This document shows positions 1-7,957 of a stretch of DNA of 64,000 nucleotides, piece after piece. Made by a program: the position numbers and the translations under genes. The stretch lies in contig NZ_SZPR01000003.1 in assembly GCF_005280195.1 (NCBI RefSeq), forward strand, positions 216,205 through 280,204, in the 5' to 3' direction. How positions within the stretch are numbered: the stretch's first letter is position 1; every line of letters begins with the position of its first letter. Origin of the DNA: Streptomyces galbus. Its GTDB lineage: Bacteria; Actinomycetota; Actinomycetes; Streptomycetales; Streptomycetaceae. The notes below the pieces were generated by a model. It saw nothing but the letters and a program-made list of their open reading frames with translations. It did not search any database and was not told where the DNA came from.

Positions 1-1
1 G

Positions 2-721
2 ATGCGGCCGGACGCCCTGGCCGCCGCGCACCGCTCGGGCGCGCTGTCCGCCCTGTACCTCCAGCCGGCCCTGCACAACCCGACCTCGCGGGCGACCGGG
101 GAGCGGAGGCTGACCGAACTCGCTTCGGTCGTCGGGGACTTGGGGCTGCCGGTGGTGGAGGACCGGATCTGGTCGTTCCTGCGGCCCGGGTCCGTGCCGC
201 TCGCCGCGCACCTGCCCGGCCTCGCGCACGTCGTCGACGGGCTGTCCAAGCGGGTCGCGCCGGGCCTGACCGTCGGGTTCCTCGTCGTGCCGCCCGGGCG
301 GGTGGAGACGGTCGCCGCGGCCGTGCGGTCCGGCGGGTGGAGTGCGGGGCGGTTCGCGCTGGAGGCGGCCGTGCGCTGGCTCGGGGACGGGACGGTGGAG
401 CGGCTCGTCGCGGCCAAGCGCGAGGACGCGCGGCGGCGGCAGGAACTGGTGCGCGAACACCTGGCCGGGCTGCGCGTGCGCAGCGACCCCGGCGCCTACG
501 TCGCCTGGTGGGAGCTGCCCGCGCCCTGGCGGGCCGACACCTTCACCGCCGCCGCGGCCGCGCACGGCATCGCCGTCACCCCGGGCACCGCCTTCACCGT
601 CGACCCGCACCGCACGCCGTCCGCCGTCCGCCTCGGACTCGCCTCGGCCCCGCCGCCCACGCTCGGCCAGGCGCTGCGGACGCTCGCCGCGCTCGCCCGC
701 ACGGGCCCGCCCGGCGGCTGA
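2..721 (+). CDS. MocR/PdxR-type regulator, aminotransferase domain, 5'-partial
   Basis: The reading frame enters from before the window and ends at 721, so only the last ~240 residues are seen. They match the C-terminal half of a fold-type I (PLP-dependent) aminotransferase. HNPTS near residue 26 is the PLP-contacting Asn loop, and LSKRVAPGLTVGF near residue 82 carries the Schiff-base lysine followed by the conserved Arg/Ala-Pro-Gly stretch. The pattern and length fit the C-terminal domain of MocR-type GntR regulators, which fuse a winged helix to an aminotransferase-like domain, but the DNA-binding half is outside the window. A stand-alone class I aminotransferase is the alternative. Sequence just after the stop codon repeats the 3' end of this gene. 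Confidence 0.75.
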   Translation: MRPDALAAAHRSGALSALYLQPALHNPTSRATGERRLTELASVVGDLGLPVVEDRIWSFLRPGSVPLAAHLPGLAHVVDGLSKRVAPGLTVGFLVVPPGRVETVAAAVRSGGWSAGRFALEAAVRWLGDGTVERLVAAKREDARRRQELVREHLAGLRVRSDPGAYVAWWELPAPWRADTFTAAAAAHGIAVTPGTAFTVDPHRTPSAVRLGLASAPPPTLGQALRTLAALARTGPPGG

Positions 722-781
722 GCCGGGTGACGGTGGTGACGGTGGTGACGGTCGCAGCGGGGGCGGCCCCGCAGGCCGAGC

Positions 782-1017
782 GCCGGGCTCGCCCCTGCTC
801 CGGCGCCGACCCTGGGGCGGGCGCTGCGGACGTTCGCCGTCACCCCGGGCACCGCCATCACCGCGACCCCACCGTGCGCCGCGCCCCGCGCCCCGCGCGG
901 CGTCAGGCTCGGGCTCGGCCCGGTTCCGGGGCCGGGGGGGACCCCGGTACGGGCGTCGCCGACGCTCGTCGGCGGCGGCCGCGCAGGCTCGCCCGGCGGG
1001 TGAGCCAGGTGACGGCG
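782..1017 (+). repeat. Degenerate partial duplications of the preceding gene's 3' end
   Basis: Translated in the frame of the upstream gene, 833-1003 reads FAVTPGTAITATP... and ends ...GSPGG-stop. This parallels the gene's own ending IAVTPGTAFTVDP...GPPGG-stop at 569-721. Similarity continues past the stop codon (gccgggtgacgg versus gccaggtgacgg). Positions 782-832, in another frame, encode APAPTLGRALRT, parallel to SAPPPTLGQALRT of the gene. The tract therefore looks like two overlapping, decayed tandem copies of the 3' end. Confidence 0.6.
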
Positions 1018-1799
1018 GCCACCGTCAGGCCGAGGACGAGCAGCAGCCACGACGCGGTGCGCAGGGTCGCGGTGAGGGCGTCGTAGACGGCGGCGGCGGC
1101 CGGGCGGTGGGCCGGGTCGCGCAGGTCGTCCAGGGTGAGGCGGCGCCCGACGGCCACCGCCAGGCCCAGGAACGCCCCGCCCAGCGCGGTGCCGAGCGCG
1201 GTCGCCGTGACCGCGCGCCGGCGGCACGCGGCGACGGCGATCCCGGCGGCGCCGCAGAGCACGGCCGCGAGCGGCAGCCAGAATCCGGCGGTGTGCAGCA
1301 CGTGGTAGCCCTTCCTCAGGGCCGCCAGCTCCCCCGGCGGCAGGACCGCGACGGGCCGGTGCTCGACCGGGAGGCGGGCGGCGAACGGGGCGTGGTCCTC
1401 GGTGAGCCGGCGCTTGAGCGGGGTGGTCACCGTGGCCAGGTCGACGGTCACGGGACCGGCGCGGTCGTCGTCGTGCAGGGCCGTCATCACCGCCGCGTGC
1501 GCGGCCTGGTTGCCGGCGTCCCAGGCGGCGCGGAAGGCGGGGGTGGCGGTGAAGGAGCGGGCCGCGTCCTCTGCGAACACCCGGTTCACGCCGATCTCCT
1601 GCGCGATGCCGTCGCCCACGGTGTCCGCGACGGCGTCCCGCACGGCGGGGTCGGCGGCCAGCGGCGCCATCGTGGTGACGTAGCGGTCGGTGTCCGTCAG
1701 GTCGTACGCCGCCCAGGCCGCCAGCGTGCCCAGCGGCACGAGCAGGCAGGCCAGCGCGATCAGGACGGCCGAGGAGGCGGTCCTCAGACGGGGCGACAC
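903..1799 (-). CDS. Integral membrane protein, unknown function
   Basis: A 298-aa protein with an N-terminal membrane segment (about residues 12-32). An extracytoplasmic region of ~130 residues rich in Ala/Asp follows, then three hydrophobic segments in the C-terminal half (about 170-190, 200-220 and 250-270) and a basic Arg-rich tail. No catalytic motif is recognised. The starting ATG is only ~20 nt after the upstream in-frame limit, and no strong Shine-Dalgarno sequence is visible. The last ~30 codons lie antisense to the duplicated 3' end of the aminotransferase-like gene, so the C-terminus may have been remodelled by that duplication. It is monocistronic and convergent with the first gene. 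Confidence 0.7.
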   Translation of the reverse strand: MSPRLRTASSAVLIALACLLVPLGTLAAWAAYDLTDTDRYVTTMAPLAADPAVRDAVADTVGDGIAQEIGVNRVFAEDAARSFTATPAFRAAWDAGNQAAHAAVMTALHDDDRAGPVTVDLATVTTPLKRRLTEDHAPFAARLPVEHRPVAVLPPGELAALRKGYHVLHTAGFWLPLAAVLCGAAGIAVAACRRRAVTATALGTALGGAFLGLAVAVGRRLTLDDLRDPAHRPAAAAVYDALTATLRTASWLLLVLGLTVAAVTWLTRRASLRGRRRRASATPVPGSPPAPEPGRARA

Positions 1800-1938
1800 C
1801 CTTCAAGGCAACGGCGCCGGAGGGCGTGCCGCGAGCGAACGTGCGCCGTTCGGGTGGGGCGCGGACGCCGCCGGGCCCCGGCGCGGCCGTGACGGCTGCT
1901 CCGGGGCCCGGCGGGCACGGCGGGTGGCGGGCCCGCGG

Positions 1939-2379
1939 TCACCTGACGCGGTGGCCCTCGGCGTCCTCGCGCGTGTAGTAGCGGTAGAAGAGCAGCACGA
2001 ACGCCAGCCCCGAGACCGCGAGCGACATGAGCACCGCGCGGCCGGTGCTGGCGCCGGTCTGGCTGTAGCAGAAGCCGAACGCGCAGCCGATGAACGCCGT
2101 CCACAGCGCGGCGTGCAGTTCGCGGGGCAGACGCCCGGCCAGGGTCCGCACGGCCACGTACAGCACCATGAACGCGAGCGCCGTGACGAAGCCGAACAGC
2201 AGGTTCCAGCCCGTGATGGGACCGCCCGAGCGGCGGATCTCGGCGGCCCAGAAGCCGTAGACCAGCCCGAGCGCGACGGGTGTCACCCAGGCCATGATCC
2301 GGTGGACCCTCGCGTCGAAGACGTCGGGTGCCCGGTGCATCCCGGTGGGCGTGCCCGCGGTGGGTGCGGCGTGAACCAT
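1939..2379 (-). CDS. Small integral membrane protein, unknown
   Basis: A 146-aa protein with four predicted membrane helices at about residues 30-47, 58-78, 90-105 and 115-132. A short hydrophilic N-terminus and a charged tail (YYTREDAEGHRVR) flank them. The ATG is preceded by an AGGAG with about 7 nt spacing, which supports the start. The arrangement resembles the many uncharacterised four-helix membrane proteins of Streptomyces. It is transcribed away from the PP2C phosphatase gene, with ~140 bp between the two starts that must hold both promoters. No function can be assigned. Confidence 0.7.
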   Translation of the reverse strand: MVHAAPTAGTPTGMHRAPDVFDARVHRIMAWVTPVALGLVYGFWAAEIRRSGGPITGWNLLFGFVTALAFMVLYVAVRTLAGRLPRELHAALWTAFIGCAFGFCYSQTGASTGRAVLMSLAVSGLAFVLLFYRYYTREDAEGHRVR

Positions 2380-2520
2380 GGGAGCACTCCTCTCTCCTGG
2401 TCTCTCCCCGCCCTCGCCTTCCAGGGCACACCCGGCGGCCGGGTGGGAGCAACTCGGGCGCCCGGATCACGGCGGCCCACCGCGGATGCGGGCCCGCCCG
2501 GGGCGTGTTTGTCTGGGCCC

Positions 2521-3780
2521 ATGAAGCGGAGGGCCCGAGCCGGACGCCCGCCCGCGCCGTCGCACGTCCGGGGCCGGCCGGGCGTCGCCACAACCGTCGT
2601 CGCACGCCTGAACCCGGCCCCGCGCCGGGCCGTGCTCCAGCGGCAGCAACTGCTGCGGTTCCGCGGGCGCAGTGTCACCTGGCTGGTGCCGCTGCTGCTG
2701 CTCGTGACCATCACGGTGGTCGACTTCAACACCACGGGGCGGTTCCGGATCGTCTCGTGGTGCGTGTTCGTGTCGGCGATCGCCGCCGCGCTGTGCGGGG
2801 TGTGGACGACGGTGGCCTTCTCCGTGCTGTCCCTCGCCACGTACGTCGGCACCGACCTCGCCGCCGCCGAGCAGTACCAGTCCGGGCCCGCGGACTTCGT
2901 GCTGGTCGCCGTCGGCGGGGTGCTGTCCGTGCTGGCCTGCGAGCTGCGGGTGCGCGGGGAGCAGCGCCTGATGCACATGATGGACGTCGCCGACACCACG
3001 CGCCGCACCGTGCTGCGCCCGCTGCCGCCGGCCTGGGGCGGCCTCGACCACGCGGCGGTGTACCTCGCCGCCGACGCCGAGGCCCGGGTGGGCGGCGACT
3101 TCTACGACGTCCAGCCCGGCCCGCACGGCACCCGGGTGCTCGTCGGGGACGTGCAGGGCAAGGGGCTCGGCGCGGTGGAGGCGGCGGCCGCGCTGCTCGG
3201 CACGTTCCGGGAGGCGGCCTACCACGAGGCGGACCTGGCGGTCGTCGCCCGGCGCCTGGAGACCCGGATGCGCCGCCACCGCACGCACCTCGGGGCGCTG
3301 GGGCGGCCGGACGGGGACCGGTTCGCCACCGCGGTCCTGGTCGGCTTCCCCCGGGACGACGACGGGTACGTCGACCTGGTCGGCTTCGGCCACGAGGCGC
3401 CGCTGGCCGTCGGCCCGGACGGCTCCGTGCGCCGCCTGCCGCAGGGCGACGGGCTGCCGCTCGGCCTGGCCGACCTCACCGCCGACCCGGACCCGCCCCC
3501 GGTGCGGCGCGTGCCGCTCGCCCCCGGGGAGACGGTGCTGATGGTCACCGACGGGGTCACCGAGGCCCGCGACGAGCAGGGCTGCTTCTACCCGCTCGCC
3601 GACGAGCTGGCCCGGGCCGTCGCCCGCGACCCCCGGTTCGCCGAACCCGCCCGGCTGGTACGGCTCGTGCGCGACGGCACACTGCGGCACTGCGGCGGGC
3701 GCCTCGCCGACGACACGACGGTCTTCGCGGTACGGCGCACCGCGCGCGACGCCCCCGTACGGGGACGTTCGCCGTCCTGA
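2521..3780 (+). CDS. Membrane-anchored PP2C (SpoIIE/RsbU-type) serine phosphatase
   Basis: A 419-aa protein. Three hydrophobic segments (about 51-68, 78-108 and 125-143) anchor it, and a cytoplasmic PP2C domain occupies residues ~170-410. Metal-binding signature motifs are visible: GGDFYD at 191-196, GDVQGKG at 209-215, MVTDGVTEAR near 340 and ADDTTVFAVRR near the C-terminus. These are the hallmarks of SpoIIE/RsbU phosphatases, which dephosphorylate anti-anti-sigma factors in Mg/Mn-dependent fashion. No partner anti-sigma gene lies nearby, so the target is unknown. The ATG at 2521 was chosen because the upstream part of the open frame is low-complexity and antisense to the neighbouring gene. 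Confidence 0.88.
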   Translation: MKRRARAGRPPAPSHVRGRPGVATTVVARLNPAPRRAVLQRQQLLRFRGRSVTWLVPLLLLVTITVVDFNTTGRFRIVSWCVFVSAIAAALCGVWTTVAFSVLSLATYVGTDLAAAEQYQSGPADFVLVAVGGVLSVLACELRVRGEQRLMHMMDVADTTRRTVLRPLPPAWGGLDHAAVYLAADAEARVGGDFYDVQPGPHGTRVLVGDVQGKGLGAVEAAAALLGTFREAAYHEADLAVVARRLETRMRRHRTHLGALGRPDGDRFATAVLVGFPRDDDGYVDLVGFGHEAPLAVGPDGSVRRLPQGDGLPLGLADLTADPDPPPVRRVPLAPGETVLMVTDGVTEARDEQGCFYPLADELARAVARDPRFAEPARLVRLVRDGTLRHCGGRLADDTTVFAVRRTARDAPVRGRSPS

Positions 3781-3843
3781 CACCCCTCTTTGCAGGCGCA
3801 GCGGTTACGGTGCTGACGTACGTGATCGAAGGGGGAGGGGACC

Positions 3844-5091
3844 ATGCCCGGAACCGTGCTGCTGCTGGCGGCCTCGCCCGTGGGCCGTGGACGCCTGGTG
3901 GACGCCGCCTCCGTGCTGCCCGTGCTCGCGGCGGTGCCGCCCGCGGTGCTCGCGGGGACCGACACGGCGAACGTCGTCGAACTCGCCGACCCCCTGGAGC
4001 CGCAGGCCGTCCTGACCCGGCTGCGGGCCGCGGCGGCCGCGCCCGGGCCGCTGACCCTGTTCGTCACCGGCCAGCTCCAGCTCGACCGGCGCCAGCGGCT
4101 GCCGCACCTCGCGCTCGCCCGCTCCACGCCCGCCACCGTGCGCTATACGGGACTGCCCTGGCACTGGCTGCGCGAGGAGCTGCGGCTGCGCCCGCCCGGC
4201 ACCACCACCCTGGTCGCCGACCTGCACGCGGACCCGGAGTCCTGGCAGTGGCTGGGCGCCAACCCCCTCGACTGCGGGCGCACGACCGCCGTGTACGGGC
4301 GCGTCGCGCCGCCCCGGGGCCGGCGCGCCGTGGCCGCGCCGACGTACATGAAGGCGGTCGCGACGATCCTGCGCAGCGGCAGCCGTCCGGCACTCGACCA
4401 GCTCCACCAGGCCGCGGTGACCCGCGTGACCGCCGAGGGCGAGGTCGGCGACCTGCTCCTGCCCCAGCACCTGGTCCCGGCGCAGCAGCAGTGGCCGGCG
4501 CAGGCACCGGCCGGGACCGTGCAGCAGCCGGTGACCGCGCCCGGCGGGGGCTTCCCGCAGCAGCCGCCGGTCCCCGCGCCCGGCGGGGCCCCCGCGGTCC
4601 CGGCCGCCCCGGTCCCCACCGTGGCCGCGGCCGTCCCCGCCACCCGGGCGTCCGCTTCCGGCGCGGCGCCCGACCCGCACACCGCCATCTCCGCCGCCGT
4701 CCAGGACGGGCGGCACCGCGAGGCCGACGAACTCGCCGCCCGCTGGGAACGGCAGGCGCGCGAGGCCCACGGCGACGGGTCGGACGAGGCCCTGCACTGG
4801 GCCGAGGTGCGCGCCGACCTCGCCATGTTCGCGGGCGACGCCGAGCGGAGCTGCCGCACCTGGCTGACCGTCGCCGAGGCCCGCCTCGCCGCGGGCCAGC
4901 CGGCCGACGCGGCCGCCGTGGAGGCCGCCGTCGACCGCGCCCACCACCAGTGGGGGCGCATCGACGACCCCGCCCGCGCCCGCGAGCTGGGGGCCGCCCT
5001 CGCGGAGCTGCGGCGCCGGGTGCCCGGCCGTCGCGAGGGCGCGCTGGACGACGTACGGGGGCGGTTGCGGGACCTGCAGACGCAGGCGTAG
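3844..5091 (+). CDS. Conserved hypothetical protein with C-terminal helical (TPR-like) domain
   Basis: A 415-aa protein preceded by a strong GGGGAGGGG ribosome-binding site. Residues 1-170 form an alpha/beta domain (VLLLAASPVG at the N-terminus, LFVTGQLQ near 75, TTTLVADLHAD near 120) of a type often found at the N-terminus of actinobacterial TPR proteins. Residues ~220-280 are a Pro/Ala/Gln-rich linker. The remainder is helical and Ala/Glu-rich (AISAAVQDGRHREADELAARWE), resembling one or two TPR units. No catalytic residues are recognised. It lies 20 bp upstream of the XRE/DUF397 pair and may belong to the same regulatory unit. Confidence 0.65.
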   Translation: MPGTVLLLAASPVGRGRLVDAASVLPVLAAVPPAVLAGTDTANVVELADPLEPQAVLTRLRAAAAAPGPLTLFVTGQLQLDRRQRLPHLALARSTPATVRYTGLPWHWLREELRLRPPGTTTLVADLHADPESWQWLGANPLDCGRTTAVYGRVAPPRGRRAVAAPTYMKAVATILRSGSRPALDQLHQAAVTRVTAEGEVGDLLLPQHLVPAQQQWPAQAPAGTVQQPVTAPGGGFPQQPPVPAPGGAPAVPAAPVPTVAAAVPATRASASGAAPDPHTAISAAVQDGRHREADELAARWERQAREAHGDGSDEALHWAEVRADLAMFAGDAERSCRTWLTVAEARLAAGQPADAAAVEAAVDRAHHQWGRIDDPARARELGAALAELRRRVPGRREGALDDVRGRLRDLQTQA

Positions 5092-5151
5092 TCGTGCGGC
5101 TACGCTCTGCTACATGGCCAACATCCGTGAACTCGACCCGAGCGCTCACCG

Positions 5152-5961
5152 TTGGACTACTTCGGCTACGAGCTGCGGCGCAAGCGGGAGGCGGCGGGCA
5201 TGCGGCTGGCCGATCTCGGGTCCGTGATCTTCTGCACGGGTTCGCTGGTCGGCCAGATCGAGACGGCGAAGAAGGTCCCCACGCGCGAGTTCGCCGAACG
5301 GGCGGACGCGGCGCTGATGACGGACGGGTTCTTCTCCCGCCTGGTCGGGCTGGTGCTGCGGAGCCAGTTGCCGAGCTGGTTCCAGCCGTTCGCGGACATG
5401 GAGGGGAGGGCCGCCTACATCTCCACGTATCAGTGCCAGTTGGTCTACGGGCTGCTGCAGACGGAGGCGTACGCACGGGCCGTGTTGAGCGTGGAGCAGG
5501 GGGACAGGCTCGAAGAGATGGTGGCTGCCCGGATGGAGCGACAGCGCATCCTCCGGCGCGAGCAACCGCCCGTGATGTGGACCGTGCTGGACGAGGCGGC
5601 ACTGCACCGTGAGATCGGCGGGCCGGACGTCATGCGAGAGCAACTGGGCCACCTGTTGACCCTCTTCGGGCGGCCGTGGATGGAGCTCCAGGTGCTGCCG
5701 TTCTCGGTCGGACAGCACTCCAGCATGATGGGCTCGTTCACCCTGCTGCGCTTCGACGATCACCCCGAGGTGCACTACAGCGAAAGCTACGACCAGGGCC
5801 ACATGACCGCCAATCCGCAAGTGATCAGGCGGCGTTCAGTCGGTTACGCTCGCCTCCAGGCCGAGGCCCTCTCACCGAGGGAGTCGGCGGCACTGATCGC
5901 CCGGGTGATGGAGGAACGCTATGGCAAGCAGCCTGGACCTGACGCGCGCTCAGTGGCGTAA
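5152..5961 (+). CDS. XRE-family regulator with DUF5753 domain; N-terminus apparently frameshifted
   Basis: Residues ~1-60 form an XRE helix-turn-helix (LRRKREAAGMRLADLGSVI...GSLVGQIETAKKVPT). The rest is the DUF5753-type domain usual in Streptomyces XRE proteins paired with DUF397 partners (WjiJ/WhiJ-like developmental and stress regulators). Family members normally begin MANIRELDPSASPLDYFG. Here ATG at 5114 encodes MANIRELDPSA in one frame, and SPLDYFG continues in the next. One nucleotide is thus missing around 5144-5147. If the sequence is right, translation would have to start at the TTG at 5152, which has no ribosome-binding site. A TACGCT at 5101-5106 could be the -10 of a leaderless transcript starting at the 5114 ATG. 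The gene overlaps the DUF397 start by 41 nt. Confidence 0.8.
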   Translation: MDYFGYELRRKREAAGMRLADLGSVIFCTGSLVGQIETAKKVPTREFAERADAALMTDGFFSRLVGLVLRSQLPSWFQPFADMEGRAAYISTYQCQLVYGLLQTEAYARAVLSVEQGDRLEEMVAARMERQRILRREQPPVMWTVLDEAALHREIGGPDVMREQLGHLLTLFGRPWMELQVLPFSVGQHSSMMGSFTLLRFDDHPEVHYSESYDQGHMTANPQVIRRRSVGYARLQAEALSPRESAALIARVMEERYGKQPGPDARSVA

Positions 5962-6187
5962 GTCGTCATTCAGCGGAAGCAGCGGAGGCGAGTGCGTCGA
6001 GTGCGCCCCCCTCGGCACCACCGCGTGGCACAAGTCCAGTTACAGCGGCAACACCGGCGGCGACTGCGTCGAGGTCGCCGACTTGCCCGCCCGCGTGGCC
6101 GTCCGGGACTCCAAGAACCCCGGTCACGGCATCCTCACGCTCACCCCGGAGGCCTTCGCCGCGTTCGTGGCTTTCGTGCGGGCGTAG
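5921..6187 (+). CDS. DUF397-domain protein with duplicated motif
   Basis: An 88-aa protein of the DUF397 family, the customary small partner of the upstream XRE regulator, probably acting as an antagonist or co-factor of it. Two DUF397 N-terminal motifs stand in tandem: WRKSSFSGSSGGECVE near residue 12 and WHKSSYSGNTGGDCVEVA near residue 36. They are followed by a single C-terminal half (VAVRDSKNPGHGILTLTPEAF). Most family members carry one motif. The gene starts inside the 3' end of the XRE gene, so the two are translationally coupled. Confidence 0.85.
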   Translation: MASSLDLTRAQWRKSSFSGSSGGECVECAPLGTTAWHKSSYSGNTGGDCVEVADLPARVAVRDSKNPGHGILTLTPEAFAAFVAFVRA

Positions 6188-6400
6188 CTGGGGGGTCGCT
6201 CTCGCCGGGACGGCGTTCGCGGCCGTGACGAGGGTGGCCACCGCGATCACCGCCGCGGCCAGGCCGCGGGCGAGACGGGTGGGCGGGTGTTCGCGGCGGG
6301 GGGTGGCGGGGTCGAGCACGGCTACCTCGCAACGTCGGCGGCTCCGGATGGTCAGGCCGGAGATGACGATTCGGGCGACAGGCGGGGGTGAAGCCCTGTA

Positions 6401-6428
6401 TTAAGCATGGTTAAGTCGTCGTTTAACC
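6401..6428. promoter_or_regulatory. Candidate operator upstream of the HTH-TPR gene
   Basis: GGTTAA at 6409-6414 and TTAACC at 6423-6428 form a perfect dyad with an 8-nt spacer. A second TTAAG at 6401 sits exactly 10 nt before TTAAG at 6411. The AT-rich block stands out in the GC-rich surroundings, 55 nt upstream of the HTH-TPR start, which suits autoregulation. This is inference from position and symmetry only. Confidence 0.4.
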
Positions 6429-6483
6429 TAGGGGCAGTCCGACCCCAACGGCAAGGGCGTCCAACCGAGTTGGGGAGCGGGAC

Positions 6484-7827
6484 ATGGCCGAGCGGGACGA
6501 ACCCGGCGTGATCGGCCGCCGCGTGCAGAAGCTGCGCGTGGACCGGGGTCTCACCCAGCGGCAGCTGGCCGAGCCCACCTACACCCCCGCCTACGTCTCC
6601 ACCCTGGAGGCCGGCCGCGTGCGGCCCTCCGACGACGCCCTGCGGCACATCGCCGGCCGGCTCGGCGTCGACTTCGAGGAACTGGCCACCGGCCGCCCCG
6701 CCCACCTCGGCACCGACCTGCGCCTGCGGCTCACCGAGGCCCAGCGCGCCCTGGCCACCGGCGCCGCCGAGGACGCCGCCCGCCAGTACGCCGCCCTGCT
6801 CGCCGAGGCCGAGCGGCACGCGCTCGTCGAGGAACAGGCCACCGCCCTGCTCGGCCTCGGTGAGTGCGGCATCGACACCGGCGACCTCACCACCGCCCGC
6901 GCCCACTTCGAGCGCGCCGAGGCCCGCCTGGCCGACGCGCCGCTGACCGCCCGCGTCCCCGCCCTGCGCGGCCGCGCCGTCACCCACTACCTGGCCGGTG
7001 AACTCCGCTACGCCGTCTACCTGCTGGAGTCCACCCTCGACGAACTCAACCGCGGCGGCCTGCACGACCCCGACGCCCTGCTCCTGCTGTACGCCTCCGC
7101 CATCGGCCCGTACATGGACATGGGCGCCCACGCCCGCGCCGCCCAGGCCGCCGAGCTCGCGCTCGCCCTGGCCCCGCAGGTCGGCGACCCCGCCCTCGTC
7201 GCCCGGATGCACCGCTCCGTCGCCCGCACCCTCCTCGCCGAGGGCCGCATCGCCGAGGCCGACGCCTCCCTGGCCAAGGCGAGCGAGCTGTACCGCCAGC
7301 TCCAGCTCCGCACCGAACTCGCCAACTGCCACTGGATGCGCGGCTACGTGTGCGCCCAGAACGGCGAACTGGACCGTGCCGAGGACGAGTTGCGCCAGGC
7401 GCAGAGCATGCTCGACGCCCAGCGCGCCACCCTCTACAGCAGCCAGGTCGCCGTCGAACTCGCCGACGTGCTGCACCGGCGCGGCCGGTCCGACGAGGCC
7501 GCCGCCCTGCTGCACCGGGTCCTCGGGGACCTGTCCTCCGAGCGCGGCGCCGTCCACTCCGCCGCCGCGCACCGCCTGCTCGGCATCATCGCCGAGGACG
7601 CCCGCGACACCGACGCCGCCGAGGAGCACTACGTCCGCGCCCTCAGCCTGCTGGAGCGGGCCGGCGCCGCCGGCGACCTCGCCGACCTGTGCCGGCTCCT
7701 CGGCGACCTGCTGCGCCGCACCGGCCGCACCGAGGCCGCCCTCGACGCCTACCGCACGGGCCTGGGCCACCGCACCGCCCCGGGCACCACCACCCTCGGC
7801 CCGGCCCCCGCCCAGCCGCCCCTGTGA
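6484..7827 (+). CDS. XRE-family helix-turn-helix regulator with TPR repeats
   Basis: A 447-aa protein. Residues ~10-70 are a helix-turn-helix (RRVQKLRVDRGLTQRQLAE...YVSTLEAGRVRPS, then LGVDFEELATG). Residues ~80-425 are a continuous array of helical repeats of TPR type, visible as recurrent Ala/Leu/Glu patterns such as ARAHFERAEARLADAP, RAEDELRQAQSML and AAEEHYVRALSLLERAG. This architecture is typical of Streptomyces regulators that sense a ligand or peptide through the TPR superhelix. A GGGGAG ribosome-binding site precedes the ATG. A palindrome lies in the upstream region. Target genes are unknown; the gene stands alone. Confidence 0.8.
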   Translation: MAERDEPGVIGRRVQKLRVDRGLTQRQLAEPTYTPAYVSTLEAGRVRPSDDALRHIAGRLGVDFEELATGRPAHLGTDLRLRLTEAQRALATGAAEDAARQYAALLAEAERHALVEEQATALLGLGECGIDTGDLTTARAHFERAEARLADAPLTARVPALRGRAVTHYLAGELRYAVYLLESTLDELNRGGLHDPDALLLLYASAIGPYMDMGAHARAAQAAELALALAPQVGDPALVARMHRSVARTLLAEGRIAEADASLAKASELYRQLQLRTELANCHWMRGYVCAQNGELDRAEDELRQAQSMLDAQRATLYSSQVAVELADVLHRRGRSDEAAALLHRVLGDLSSERGAVHSAAAHRLLGIIAEDARDTDAAEEHYVRALSLLERAGAAGDLADLCRLLGDLLRRTGRTEAALDAYRTGLGHRTAPGTTTLGPAPAQPPL

Positions 7828-7957
7828 CCCCCCGCGGCGACCCCGCCGCCCCCTGACCCGCGGCCCCACCGCAGCGCGCGACCCGGTCGTTTCCCCCGGG
7901 AACCGCACGGGTACCCGGCGGCGGACCGAACGCCGGCCGCGGGCGGAGGTGAGGGGC

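Noticed and set aside
342..1892. Long plus-strand ORF of 516 codons over the first genes
   Set aside because: Arg/Gly/Pro-rich shadow of the aminotransferase-like and membrane-protein genes; no domain and wrong third-position pattern.
2328..5612. 1094-codon plus-strand ORF
   Set aside because: Out-of-frame shadow of the PP2C phosphatase and the following gene; composition is typical of GC-skewed spurious frames.
5966..6319. 117-codon minus-strand ORF with a signal-like N-terminus (AAAVIAVATLVTAANA)
   Set aside because: Only ~44 codons lie outside the DUF397 gene and the rest is antisense to it; no ribosome-binding site. A tiny exported peptide cannot be excluded.
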